NCBI RefSeq assembly: GCF_002215215.1
Contig: NZ_CP018632.1
Coordinates: forward strand, 5,390,501 to 5,454,500
Reading direction: 5' to 3'
DNA length: 64,000 nucleotides
Source of the DNA: Granulosicoccus antarcticus IMCC3135
GTDB taxonomy: Bacteria; Pseudomonadota; Gammaproteobacteria; Granulosicoccales; Granulosicoccaceae
The stretch's first letter is position 1, and every line of letters begins with the position of its first letter. The notes below the pieces were generated by a model, which had not been told where the DNA came from, searched no databases, and worked only from the letters and a program-made list of their open reading frames with translations. Below, piece after piece: positions 51,418 to 59,378 of this stretch. The translations under genes were made by a program, and so were the position numbers.

Positions 51418-52293
51418 TCAGACATAACGATTCAACGCCTCTTCGGTCGGGCCTGTATAGGCCTGGCCAAACTTGATGGCGTGCACGATCAGTGGTGCCA
51501 ACTGGTGCAGGGATACTCGCTCCTGCCAACCGTCGGCCAATGGAAACTGTTCCTGATAAGCGTGAAAACACTCTTCGCCAAAACCACCGAACAATCGCAT
51601 CATGGCCAGCTCAAACTCACGGTGCCCACCATGACTGGCCGGATCGATCAACCAGCTACAACCATCCGAATCCACCAGCCGATTGCCTGCCCACAAGTCT
51701 CCGTGTAGACGGGATGGCTGTAATTCCGCGTCCCCGTATTCGTCAAGGCGACTGGCGAGTGTCTCGATCTGTTGAACAGTGGAACGCCGCAAGGCATTAC
51801 GCTCAGCCGCGATGCGCGCCAACGGCAACAATCGTTGCGAACCATAGAACTGCGACCAGGATTTTCCCGATGCATTCGGCAGACCCAGACTACCCGTACT
51901 GCGCTCATCCAGCCTGCCGAAATGCGAACAAGGTGCCTGATGCAAACAGGCCAGTGCACGCCCCAATTCTGCTTCAGTACTCGCAATGCGCGAACCCTCT
52001 TCGATCCATTGCAGCGCCAGAAAAGGAGGTTCATCACTCACAGCCAACACCGCAGGCACAGCCAATACCTTCACTTCCTGCAACCAGGCCAGCCCCCAGG
52101 CTTCCGTGGTGAAATGACGCGGTGGCGGATTGGCGTGGGTCTTGATGAAAACCGATTCCCCCGGTTTCAACGCTGACGACAACTCAGCCTCCATCACAAC
52201 AGCACGCCAGCTCTGCGCAAAGTCGCCACCGCCCAACGGCTGCCACTGCCCCAGCGTGACCTTCAGCTTTTCCTCGACTGTTTGTCGCCACAT
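51418..52293 (-). CDS. Fructosamine kinase family protein
   Basis: A 291-residue kinase-like protein with VFIKTHANPP (ATP-binding Lys), FLALQWIEEG, LHQAPCSHFG, the catalytic loop SRLHGDLWAGN and LIDPASHGGHREFELAMMRLF (Asp for Mg). Bacterial relatives phosphorylate ribulosamines or sugar adducts on proteins as repair. It converges on the M20 peptidase with 7 bp between stops. Confidence 0.92.
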   Translation of the reverse strand: MWRQTVEEKLKVTLGQWQPLGGGDFAQSWRAVVMEAELSSALKPGESVFIKTHANPPPRHFTTEAWGLAWLQEVKVLAVPAVLAVSDEPPFLALQWIEEGSRIASTEAELGRALACLHQAPCSHFGRLDERSTGSLGLPNASGKSWSQFYGSQRLLPLARIAAERNALRRSTVQQIETLASRLDEYGDAELQPSRLHGDLWAGNRLVDSDGCSWLIDPASHGGHREFELAMMRLFGGFGEECFHAYQEQFPLADGWQERVSLHQLAPLIVHAIKFGQAYTGPTEEALNRYV

Positions 52294-52372
52294 GCCTCAA
52301 CGCTCTACACAACTTCAACCAGCTATACGTTACCCTATCCACTCCCACCCACCTGAAGGTTCTGGTTTCATC

Positions 52373-53059
52373 ATGCGCTTACATATCGTTCGTCACGGTC
52401 AAACCCACTGGAATGCCGTACGGCGAATTCAAGGCCAACTGGAATCCGAGTTGAACGATAACGGCAAGCAGCAGGCCAGAGACCGTGGTGCTGACATCGC
52501 CGATTTACACCTGAGCGCGGTGTATTCGAGCAGCAGTGTCCGCACCCGTCAAACCACCGCACTCATCCTCGGGGAGCGGAACGACTTTGTAACCTTTCGG
52601 GACGATTTACGAGAAGTCCGGTTAGGAATCTGGCAGGGACGTATGTGGGCTGATGTAGAAAAGGCACACCCAAAGCTGGTCGAAGCACACCGGGTTGCCT
52701 CGCCCTCCTTCGAAGTGGAAGGCGCTGAGAACTCCTACGAGGTACAAAAGCGCGGCGTTCGAGCCATCGAGTCAATCATCAGTGCCCATACGGGCGCTCC
52801 AGACGATGCCAACATTCTGATCGTCAGTCACGGCGCCATCATGAAAACCATCCTTGCGCACTACTCCAATGTCGCACTGGGTACTCTGCACACCTTGCCC
52901 GAATTGCCCAACTGCGCGCACTGCATTATTACTGTTGATCGGCACTTGCGCTCGGTAGAACAGATAGCCAGCACCCCTTTTAATGAAACAAGCTGGACGC
53001 AGGCGGCTAAACAGCCCTCACTAACAACCGTTGACATGAACAACGTGCCACGCGCCTAA
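52373..53059 (+). CDS. Histidine phosphatase family protein (phosphoglycerate-mutase-like)
   Basis: The 228-residue protein starts MRLHIVRHGQTHWNAV, the RHG motif with the phosphorylated His. YSSSSVRTRQTTALI, the acid region LREVRLGIWQGR and the second catalytic His in ILIVSHGAIMKTIL follow. The start is the ATG at 52373; a much longer frame upstream crosses the divergent kinase gene. The substrate is unclear; small sugar phosphates are common for this group. Confidence 0.92.
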   Translation: MRLHIVRHGQTHWNAVRRIQGQLESELNDNGKQQARDRGADIADLHLSAVYSSSSVRTRQTTALILGERNDFVTFRDDLREVRLGIWQGRMWADVEKAHPKLVEAHRVASPSFEVEGAENSYEVQKRGVRAIESIISAHTGAPDDANILIVSHGAIMKTILAHYSNVALGTLHTLPELPNCAHCIITVDRHLRSVEQIASTPFNETSWTQAAKQPSLTTVDMNNVPRA

Positions 53060-53184
53060 AACAATCTGATTGGACAAGAGCGGTCAACGAGTGCATGTTC
53101 GAACCATGACTCGTTTTCTGCTTCATGCAAGGACGAAGTGGTAGCAAAGACGTATCGGTAGCCGAATAATCAGGAGCCTGATCC

Positions 53185-53841
53185 ATGACTGACAAGAGCA
53201 TCAGAAACTATACCGGCAAGCATGCCACCATTGCCTGGGACAAGAAGCTGTGTATCCACGCAGGTGATTGCATTCGTGCCGACGGAGATCTGTTTGAGCT
53301 AGGCCGCAAACCCTGGTGCAGCCCGGATACCAGTAATAATGAGGATATCCTCGATATTGTCAGCCGTTGTCCTTCAGGCTCATTGTCCGTCGTCTTCACA
53401 GATTCTGACAAGGCCGAACTGGCACCGATACAGAACACCATCACCGTCGTCTACGACGGTCCGTTACAAATCAAGGGCGAGCTACAGATAGAAGGCGTAG
53501 CAGAGGATGACTCGGCCGGCCTGATGTTTCGTGCCTCGCTGTGTCGCTGTGGGCTGAGCAAAAACAAACCGTACTGCGATAACAGCCACAAGCAATCAGG
53601 TTTCAATGATGACGGTGCGGTGAATAACCCGGGCACGCCACTGGAAGAGAACGGCGGTCCGCTGGCCATCACATTGCGCGAGAATGGCCCCCTGTTCATC
53701 AGCGGCAATGTGCGAATTGTTGCTGCCAGCGGTACCACTGAATGGCAAGGTACAAAGACAGCGCTATGCCGTTGTGGCCACAGCAAGAACAAACCCTTTT
53801 GCGACGGTACCCACCGAAGCGAACAATGGCAGGCAGATTAA
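53185..53841 (+). CDS. Iron-sulfur protein with Fer4_19 and two CDGSH domains
   Basis: The 218-residue protein has three cluster-binding units. The N-terminal Fer4_19-type domain has LCIHAGDCIRADGDLF, PWCSPD and SRCPSGSL (about residues 20-70). Two CDGSH motifs follow: CRCGLSKNKPYCDNSHK (about 110-126) and CRCGHSKNKPFCDGTH (about 194-209), each with the Cys3-His pattern for a 2Fe-2S cluster. It is cytosolic with no signal. A role in redox or iron-sulfur trafficking is inferred. It lies 24 bp upstream of the CoA-transferase gene. Confidence 0.9.
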   Translation: MTDKSIRNYTGKHATIAWDKKLCIHAGDCIRADGDLFELGRKPWCSPDTSNNEDILDIVSRCPSGSLSVVFTDSDKAELAPIQNTITVVYDGPLQIKGELQIEGVAEDDSAGLMFRASLCRCGLSKNKPYCDNSHKQSGFNDDGAVNNPGTPLEENGGPLAITLRENGPLFISGNVRIVAASGTTEWQGTKTALCRCGHSKNKPFCDGTHRSEQWQAD

Positions 53842-53865
53842 GAACCCTAAAGGCATGAAACAGAT

Positions 53866-54984
53866 ATGAGCAATGCGCCTCTGAACGGGATAAAGGTTAT
53901 CGAACTGGCCCGAATTCTGGCAGGTCCCTGGATCGGACAGACCTTGTCCGATCTGGGGGCAGATGTGATCAAGGTAGAGAGCCCGGCTGGGGACGATACC
54001 CGCACCTGGGGACCACCGTGGATCGATATTGATGGTGAACAAAGCGCGGCCTACTTCCATGCCTGCAATCGTGGCAAGCAGTCCGTCGTGGTTGATCTGA
54101 AAACCGAAGAGGGTCGCAAGAAAGTGCTCGACTTGCTGGACGGTGCCGATGTTCTGATCGAAAACTTCAAAGTGGGCGGACTAGAACAATACGGACTTGA
54201 TGCCGCCACTTTATGCAAAGCCTTCCCCTCGCTTATCTATTGCTCAGTCACAGGCTTTGGACAAACCGGCCCTTACGCCAGCCGTGCCGGTTACGATTTC
54301 ATGATTCAGGGCATGAGTGGCATCATGGAACTGACTGGTGAACCCGAAGGCGAACCGCAGAAAATGGGCGTCGCCTTTGCCGATATCTTTACCGGCCTGT
54401 ATGGCGTGATTGCTGTCCAGTCTGCCCTACTGCAGCGCCAGACGACGGGGCGTGGTCAACATGTGGATCTGTCACTGTTCGATTGCATGACGGGAGTGCT
54501 TGCCAATCAGTCCATGAATTACCTGGCCAGCGGCCAAGCTCCCACCCGTATGGGCAATCGGCATCCGAACATTGCCCCCTATCAGACCTTCCCTGTCAGC
54601 GATGGGCACTTGATCATAGCGGTCGGTAATGATGGTCAGTTTCGACGTCTATGCAAGCTTCTGCAATTACCTGAACTGCCCGACGATGAGCTCTACTCCA
54701 GCAATGCCGCACGTGTGACAAACCGGGACTCTCTCGAACAACTGCTCGTGGCAAAAACATCACTCTGGACCCGCGATGATCTGCTGCAGGCGCTGGAGAA
54801 ATCCGTGGTCCCTGCCGGCCCGATCAACAGCGTAGCCGACGTTTTCGCTGACCCTCAGTTCATCGCCCGAGGCATGAAAATCGAACCGGATGGCATTCCG
54901 GGTGTACGAACCCCAATCCGCTTCAGTGACAGCACCTTGAACCTGGAACGTCGCGCCCCGAAACTCGGGGAACACGACGGGTAA
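53866..54984 (+). CDS. CaiB/BaiF family (class III) CoA-transferase
   Basis: The 372-residue enzyme moves CoA between carboxylic acids. Markers: GIKVIELARILAGPWIGQTL, DLGADVIKVESPAGDDTR, and the catalytic Asp in RAGYDFMIQGMSG (about residue 144), with GRGQHVDLSLFDCM and PVSDGHLIIAVGND. The substrate is unknown. Parts of its 3' half are repeated in degraded form at 59223-59355, beyond the metalloprotein/lipoprotein cassette. Confidence 0.92.
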   Translation: MSNAPLNGIKVIELARILAGPWIGQTLSDLGADVIKVESPAGDDTRTWGPPWIDIDGEQSAAYFHACNRGKQSVVVDLKTEEGRKKVLDLLDGADVLIENFKVGGLEQYGLDAATLCKAFPSLIYCSVTGFGQTGPYASRAGYDFMIQGMSGIMELTGEPEGEPQKMGVAFADIFTGLYGVIAVQSALLQRQTTGRGQHVDLSLFDCMTGVLANQSMNYLASGQAPTRMGNRHPNIAPYQTFPVSDGHLIIAVGNDGQFRRLCKLLQLPELPDDELYSSNAARVTNRDSLEQLLVAKTSLWTRDDLLQALEKSVVPAGPINSVADVFADPQFIARGMKIEPDGIPGVRTPIRFSDSTLNLERRAPKLGEHDG

Positions 54985-55206
54985 TCTGAAACTCGGAAAC
55001 CGTGACTATCTCAGGTACTGGTAATGCCTGCAAAGTGCGCCGCAAGAGGCATGCAAGCACGCATTGCTTTAATGCGCGAGCATTTGCCAAATGCGACCGC
55101 GTCGAGAGTGAATATTTGGACTACTAGGGTTTCCCCTAATAGGCAAACGTAACCCATGGCGATACACTGAGGTTCCAACTAATAAAGTCACAAGGATGTG
55201 TGCAAC

Positions 55207-56853
55207 ATGATAGTCAACAGCCAAACTCGGCCAGTCGCTCGTGCGCCTTCATTCAGCAGCGATTCATCAAACGAATCCGACAAGCCAGCCAATCTGGCTG
55301 AAGACAGGTCGGTTATCCGGCCCGTTCCTTCAAGTAATCGCGGCTTTGGTGATACCTCAGCGTTACGTGATTCTGTACTTTCAAAAAGTTTGTCCAATGA
55401 GTCCAGGCCGAGTGGCGACCTACAGAATGACTTCGTAGAGCAGTTTTCCAATCTGGCCACAGACAAGGAAGCTTTTCATGCGACGCTGCAGGATGTCTTC
55501 GGCGATAACCATGATACTCAGGCTGGCGAAGCAATTCGTCAGCAGGCACTGGCTGGTGATTTCAGCTGGATGCCCGAAGTCAGATTTGTTGATGCAGCAG
55601 TTCTTGAAGGGGCTCAAGGGGCTTATGACTCAACAAATGACAGGATTCTGATCAGCGCTGATCTTAAAGGTACGACACAAGGCGCTGCGGTATTGACCGA
55701 AGAAGTTGGCCATGCGTTGGATAACAGGTTGAATACATCGGACACAGCTGGAGATGAAGGTGAACTATTCCAGATGTTGTTATCGGGCAAGGCGCCCAGC
55801 ACTGAACAGAGGCAAGCGATGCTGGTGGACAATGACCATGGCAGTATCGTTGTTGATGGTGAGGAGGTCGCCGTCGAATTTTTTAGTTTCAACCCTTTCC
55901 GCCCTTTAGAGTCGATTTTGGATGAGATCATCCCCGACGACCCTGTTCAAGAGTTTATTCAAGAAGAAATAATTGACCCTGTCGAGGATTTTATTGAAGA
56001 TGAGATCATCGAACCGATTGACGAGCATATCGTGCAGCCGGTCATTGACCTTGGTGAAAGCATTATTGATATCACCGTCGATATTTTCACCTCCCCGGTC
56101 GAATTAGGCCAAGTTGCTTTTGCAGGCATAGATGATTTTGTGTCTGCCTTGGGAGATGGTGATTGGTCAGCGGCAGGCCAGGCGATAGTGGACAACTTTG
56201 TTGATTCATTTCATGCCGCAAACGGACAGCTCACAGATACACTGGTGATGAGTCTCCACATGGCCGTCAATCTGGTTGAGTCGACGGCGGGGATAATCGA
56301 GGAGCGTCCACTGAGTCAGAATGAAATTGACTATCTGCGCCCCATTTTTGGTAATTCAATCGATTACAGTGAAGTGACTGTTCAAAGCGGCGGGGTCAAG
56401 GAATTGCTCAATATGCGTGCAAATGTCGTGGGTAATGATATTTTCATGTCCGAAGATGATTTTGCGGATGGTGGCCCTGGCCTGACAGACGCGGGGCTGG
56501 TCACGCTGGGACATGAAATGGGCCATATCTGGCAGTTTCAGACTCAGGGTCCGGAATACATCCATACGGCTTTAGCGGATCAAGAAAATCACGGCAGTCA
56601 GGGAGTTGGAACCGGTGAAGCCTACGATTGGCTCCACGTAGCTGATCAGGGTGTGTCATTCAGCGATATGGGACCAGAGAGGCAGGCTGAACTGGCTTCG
56701 TTCATTGGTCAGATAATTCACAAGAGTACCGGACAGCTTAACGGGGATATGGCCAACAAAGAGCTTCGGAAGATATTTGGTAACGACTACTGGATGCCTG
56801 CGGAAACGTGGGCGTTAGTCAACGAAGCTCACACGATACTTCTTGACGGATAA
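55207..56853 (+). CDS. Large protein with two metallopeptidase-like motifs, candidate effector/toxin
   Basis: I do not recognise a named family for this 548-residue protein. The first about 60 residues are Ser/Pro/Asn-rich and there is no signal peptide. A first zincin-like site is LTEEVGHALDNRLN (EEVGH at residues 165-169) followed by DTAGDEGELFQMLL, a pattern seen in secreted bacterial proteins. An acidic repetitive stretch (about residues 244-285) repeats a roughly 12-residue unit (PVQEFIQEEIID, PVEDFIEDEIIE, PIDEHIVQPVID). The second, canonical site is LGHEMGHIWQFQT (HEMGH at 436-440), reminiscent of DUF4157-type effector peptidases. The ATG at 55207 lies 10 bases from AAGGA. Three tandem lipoprotein genes follow. 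A secreted toxin or effector is my best inference, not shown. Confidence 0.75.
   Translation: MIVNSQTRPVARAPSFSSDSSNESDKPANLAEDRSVIRPVPSSNRGFGDTSALRDSVLSKSLSNESRPSGDLQNDFVEQFSNLATDKEAFHATLQDVFGDNHDTQAGEAIRQQALAGDFSWMPEVRFVDAAVLEGAQGAYDSTNDRILISADLKGTTQGAAVLTEEVGHALDNRLNTSDTAGDEGELFQMLLSGKAPSTEQRQAMLVDNDHGSIVVDGEEVAVEFFSFNPFRPLESILDEIIPDDPVQEFIQEEIIDPVEDFIEDEIIEPIDEHIVQPVIDLGESIIDITVDIFTSPVELGQVAFAGIDDFVSALGDGDWSAAGQAIVDNFVDSFHAANGQLTDTLVMSLHMAVNLVESTAGIIEERPLSQNEIDYLRPIFGNSIDYSEVTVQSGGVKELLNMRANVVGNDIFMSEDDFADGGPGLTDAGLVTLGHEMGHIWQFQTQGPEYIHTALADQENHGSQGVGTGEAYDWLHVADQGVSFSDMGPERQAELASFIGQIIHKSTGQLNGDMANKELRKIFGNDYWMPAETWALVNEAHTILLDG
55936..56058 (+). repeat. Degenerate repeat encoding an acidic amphipathic stretch
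   Basis: About three units of 12-13 codons encode Pro-Val/Ile followed by acidic and Ile/Phe residues (EEIID, EDEIIE). The DNA is not exactly repeated; the periodicity is at protein level. It separates the two metal-site domains of the 55207-56853 protein. Confidence 0.5.
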
Positions 56854-56890
56854 GATCGTTTCACCTTTAATTGGATGAGCACACACTAGT

Positions 56891-57589
56891 ATGAGAAAAC
56901 ACCACTGCCTGGCGGTTTTTCTATGTTTATTTGTTCTGAGCGGTTGTGAATCATCTTCGCGCAACTGTGACGGATTTAATCATCCGTTGGCAGAGGCGTG
57001 GACAGGCAATGACGGTTTGGGTGAGACGCGTTCTTTTGTCGACAATGCCGGCAACCGCAAGACCTATGCGTTGCAGTCGATTGACAAAACAGACCCTAGA
57101 GTCAATACCTCAAACGGTTCGGATTCCAACCTGGTGCCTTGTTATGAAACGGCGCAATATCAGTATGTGCAAACCAATGCTGATATTGCCTACTCGCTCG
57201 ATTTCCTTCAGAGAGATATCCGTGGAGATCAGCCTACGGAAGATCAGAACGTGACTCTGACAGTGAACACGCAGAACCCTGTGGGCACGAACACCGATTC
57301 AAACGTAAGGGATTGGTGGTGGTTAACCAGTTTTGATCTAAATTACTCATCAGATTCTCCCGAGAGCACAACCTGGCCCGGCAATGGGAGCTATTTCCCT
57401 GAAGCCACCATAAACGGAAATGTCTATGTGGATCTACTTCAGCACACATTCAATAACAACAGCGAACGATTCACCAGCGGGTTGGTTGATGAAGAGGCAC
57501 AGTGGGTTCGACTGGTGGTTGCCAAGGATTTCGGGCTTGTACAATATGAGCTGTTGAACGGTACCGTTTACACACTGGACAGGGAATAA
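56891..57589 (+). CDS. Tandem lipoprotein copy 1, candidate immunity protein
   Basis: A 232-residue lipoprotein: lipobox VLSGC near residue 19, Glu at +2. Two more cysteines (SSRNC, VPCYE) may form a disulfide. No known family is recognised. It has the same length as copies 2 and 3 but differs in about 35 positions, concentrated at residues about 88-120 and in the block WWWLTSFDLNYSSDSPES (about 142-160). The rest is almost unchanged. It begins 37 bp after the metalloprotein stop, so it is probably co-transcribed. A periplasmic immunity role is inference from the arrangement. Confidence 0.8.
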   Translation: MRKHHCLAVFLCLFVLSGCESSSRNCDGFNHPLAEAWTGNDGLGETRSFVDNAGNRKTYALQSIDKTDPRVNTSNGSDSNLVPCYETAQYQYVQTNADIAYSLDFLQRDIRGDQPTEDQNVTLTVNTQNPVGTNTDSNVRDWWWLTSFDLNYSSDSPESTTWPGNGSYFPEATINGNVYVDLLQHTFNNNSERFTSGLVDEEAQWVRLVVAKDFGLVQYELLNGTVYTLDRE

Positions 57590-57638
57590 GCAGACGAACT
57601 CTGTTTGACATCAATCAATTGCATGAGCATCCACTAAT

Positions 57639-58337
57639 ATGAGAAAACACCACAGCCTGGCGGTTTTTCTATGTTTATTTGTTCTGAGCGGTTGTGATTC
57701 ATCTTCGCGCAACTGCGACGGGTTTAATCATCCATTGGCAGAGGCATGGACAGGCAATGACGGCTTGGGAGAGACACGCTCCTTCGTTGATAATGCCGGC
57801 AACCGCAAGACCTATGCTTTGCAGTCGATTGACAAAACAGGTCCTAGAGTCAGCACCTCAAACGGTTCGGATTCCAATCTGGTGCCTTGTTATGAAACAG
57901 CGAAGTATCTGTATGTGCAAGCCAATGCAGATATTGCCTACGAGTTCGATTTCCTTCAGAGGCAAATCCGTGGAGATCAGCCAATAGACAATCAGAGTGT
58001 GACTCTGGTAGTGAATACGCAGAATCCTGTGGGCACGGACACCGATTCAAACGTAAGGGATTGGTGGTATGTAGATGATCTTGAGTTTAATACCACATTG
58101 AATCCAACCGAGAATACAACCTGGCCCGGCAATGGGAGCTATTTCCCTGAAGCCACCATCGACGGAAATGTCTATGTGGATCTGCTTCAGCACACATTCA
58201 ATGACAACAGCGAACGATTCACCAGCGGGTTGGTTGATGAAGAGGCACAGTGGGTTCGACTGGTGGTTGCCAAGGATTTCGGGCTTGTACAATATGAGCT
58301 GTTGAAAGGTACCGTTTACACGCTGGACAGGGAATAA
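57639..58337 (+). CDS. Tandem lipoprotein copy 2, candidate immunity protein
   Basis: A 232-residue lipoprotein with lipobox VLSGC and Asp at +2. In enterobacteria Asp at +2 retains a lipoprotein in the inner membrane, whereas copy 1 has Glu. The variable block reads WWYVDDLEFNTTLNPTEN. It differs from copy 3 at only five residues (Ser6, Cys12, Ser17, Ser in NDNSERF, Lys in ELLKG). The family is unrecognised. Confidence 0.8.
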   Translation: MRKHHSLAVFLCLFVLSGCDSSSRNCDGFNHPLAEAWTGNDGLGETRSFVDNAGNRKTYALQSIDKTGPRVSTSNGSDSNLVPCYETAKYLYVQANADIAYEFDFLQRQIRGDQPIDNQSVTLVVNTQNPVGTDTDSNVRDWWYVDDLEFNTTLNPTENTTWPGNGSYFPEATIDGNVYVDLLQHTFNDNSERFTSGLVDEEAQWVRLVVAKDFGLVQYELLKGTVYTLDRE

Positions 58338-58386
58338 GCAGACGAACTCTGTTTGACATCAATCAATTGCATGAGCATCCACTAGT

Positions 58387-59085
58387 ATGAGAAAACACCA
58401 CTGCCTGGCGGTTTTTCTAGGTTTATTTGTTCTGACCGGTTGTGATTCATCTTCGCGCAACTGCGACGGGTTTAATCATCCATTGGCAGAGGCATGGACA
58501 GGCAATGACGGCTTGGGAGAGACACGCTCCTTCGTTGATAATGCCGGCAACCGCAAGACCTATGCTTTGCAGTCGATTGACAAAACAGGTCCTAGAGTCA
58601 GCACCTCAAACGGTTCGGATTCCAATCTGGTGCCTTGTTATGAAACAGCGAAGTATCTGTATGTGCAAGCCAATGCAGATATTGCCTACGAGTTCGATTT
58701 CCTTCAGAGGCAAATCCGTGGAGATCAGCCAATAGACAATCAGAGTGTGACTCTGGTAGTGAATACGCAGAATCCTGTGGGCACGGACACCGATTCAAAC
58801 GTAAGGGATTGGTGGTATGTAGATGATCTTGAGTTTAATACCACATTGAATCCAACCGAGAATACAACCTGGCCCGGCAATGGGAGCTACTTCCCTGAAG
58901 CCACCATCGACGGAAATGTCTATGTGGATCTGCTTCAGCACACATTCAATGACAACAACGAGCGATTCACCAGCGGGTTGGTTGATGAAGAGGCACAGTG
59001 GGTTCGACTGGTGGTTGCCAAGGATTTCGGGCTTGTACAATATGAGCTGTTGAACGGTACCGTTTACACGCTGGACAGGGAATAA
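58387..59085 (+). CDS. Tandem lipoprotein copy 3, candidate immunity protein
   Basis: A 232-residue lipoprotein with lipobox VLTGC and Asp at +2. The body is almost identical to copy 2. The first residues (MRKHHC) and the end (ELLNGTVYTL) match copy 1 instead, which suggests a mosaic made by recombination between copies. It is the last unit of the array. Confidence 0.8.
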   Translation: MRKHHCLAVFLGLFVLTGCDSSSRNCDGFNHPLAEAWTGNDGLGETRSFVDNAGNRKTYALQSIDKTGPRVSTSNGSDSNLVPCYETAKYLYVQANADIAYEFDFLQRQIRGDQPIDNQSVTLVVNTQNPVGTDTDSNVRDWWYVDDLEFNTTLNPTENTTWPGNGSYFPEATIDGNVYVDLLQHTFNDNNERFTSGLVDEEAQWVRLVVAKDFGLVQYELLNGTVYTLDRE

Positions 59086-59222
59086 GCAGACTAATTCTGT
59101 TTGACTTCGACTAACTTGACCGGTCTTTGCGTCAATTGCCATGACCGGTTGAGCATCTGATTCCTACATTTTCTTCTTTTGCTGTCAGAGTCGGCTTCTA
59201 CGGTTTAAAATCTTAAGTGCAA

Positions 59223-59355
59223 CCCCCTATCAGCGATTGGGCACTTGATCATAGCGGGTAGGTAATGACGGTCAGTTTCGACGTCTATGCAAGCCTCTGC
59301 AATTACCTGAATTGCCCAACGTCGTGCCCCCAATCTGGGGGAACACGACGAATAG
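59223..59355 (+). pseudogene. Scrambled remnant of the caiB-like CoA-transferase gene
   Basis: Bases 59223-59321 match 54575-54686 of the intact gene. A 14-base stretch flanked by CAG repeats has been lost, one base inserted and a few bases changed. Bases 59317-59355 then match the last codons and stop region (54946-54984). The intervening about 260 bp of the gene are missing. No frame survives. It sits 24 bp from the stop of the convergent GMC gene. Confidence 0.85.
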
Positions 59356-59378
59356 CTTCCGGGGGTTCGTTCACGAAA

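Larger units (their letters stand above)
56891..59085 (+). repeat. Three tandem gene copies with exact 748-bp period
   Basis: Starts at 56891, 57639 and 58387 are each 748 bp apart: 699 bp of gene plus a 49-bp spacer. The first two spacers differ at a single base. The spacer after copy 3 (from 59086) soon diverges. Units 2 and 3 are nearly identical at DNA level, so that duplication is recent or kept uniform by gene conversion. Confidence 0.95.

Noticed and set aside
56891-59085. Direct repeats considered as CRISPR or transposon ends
   Set aside because: The units are whole 699-bp genes with short spacers, not 25-40 bp repeats, and no transposase or integrase is present.
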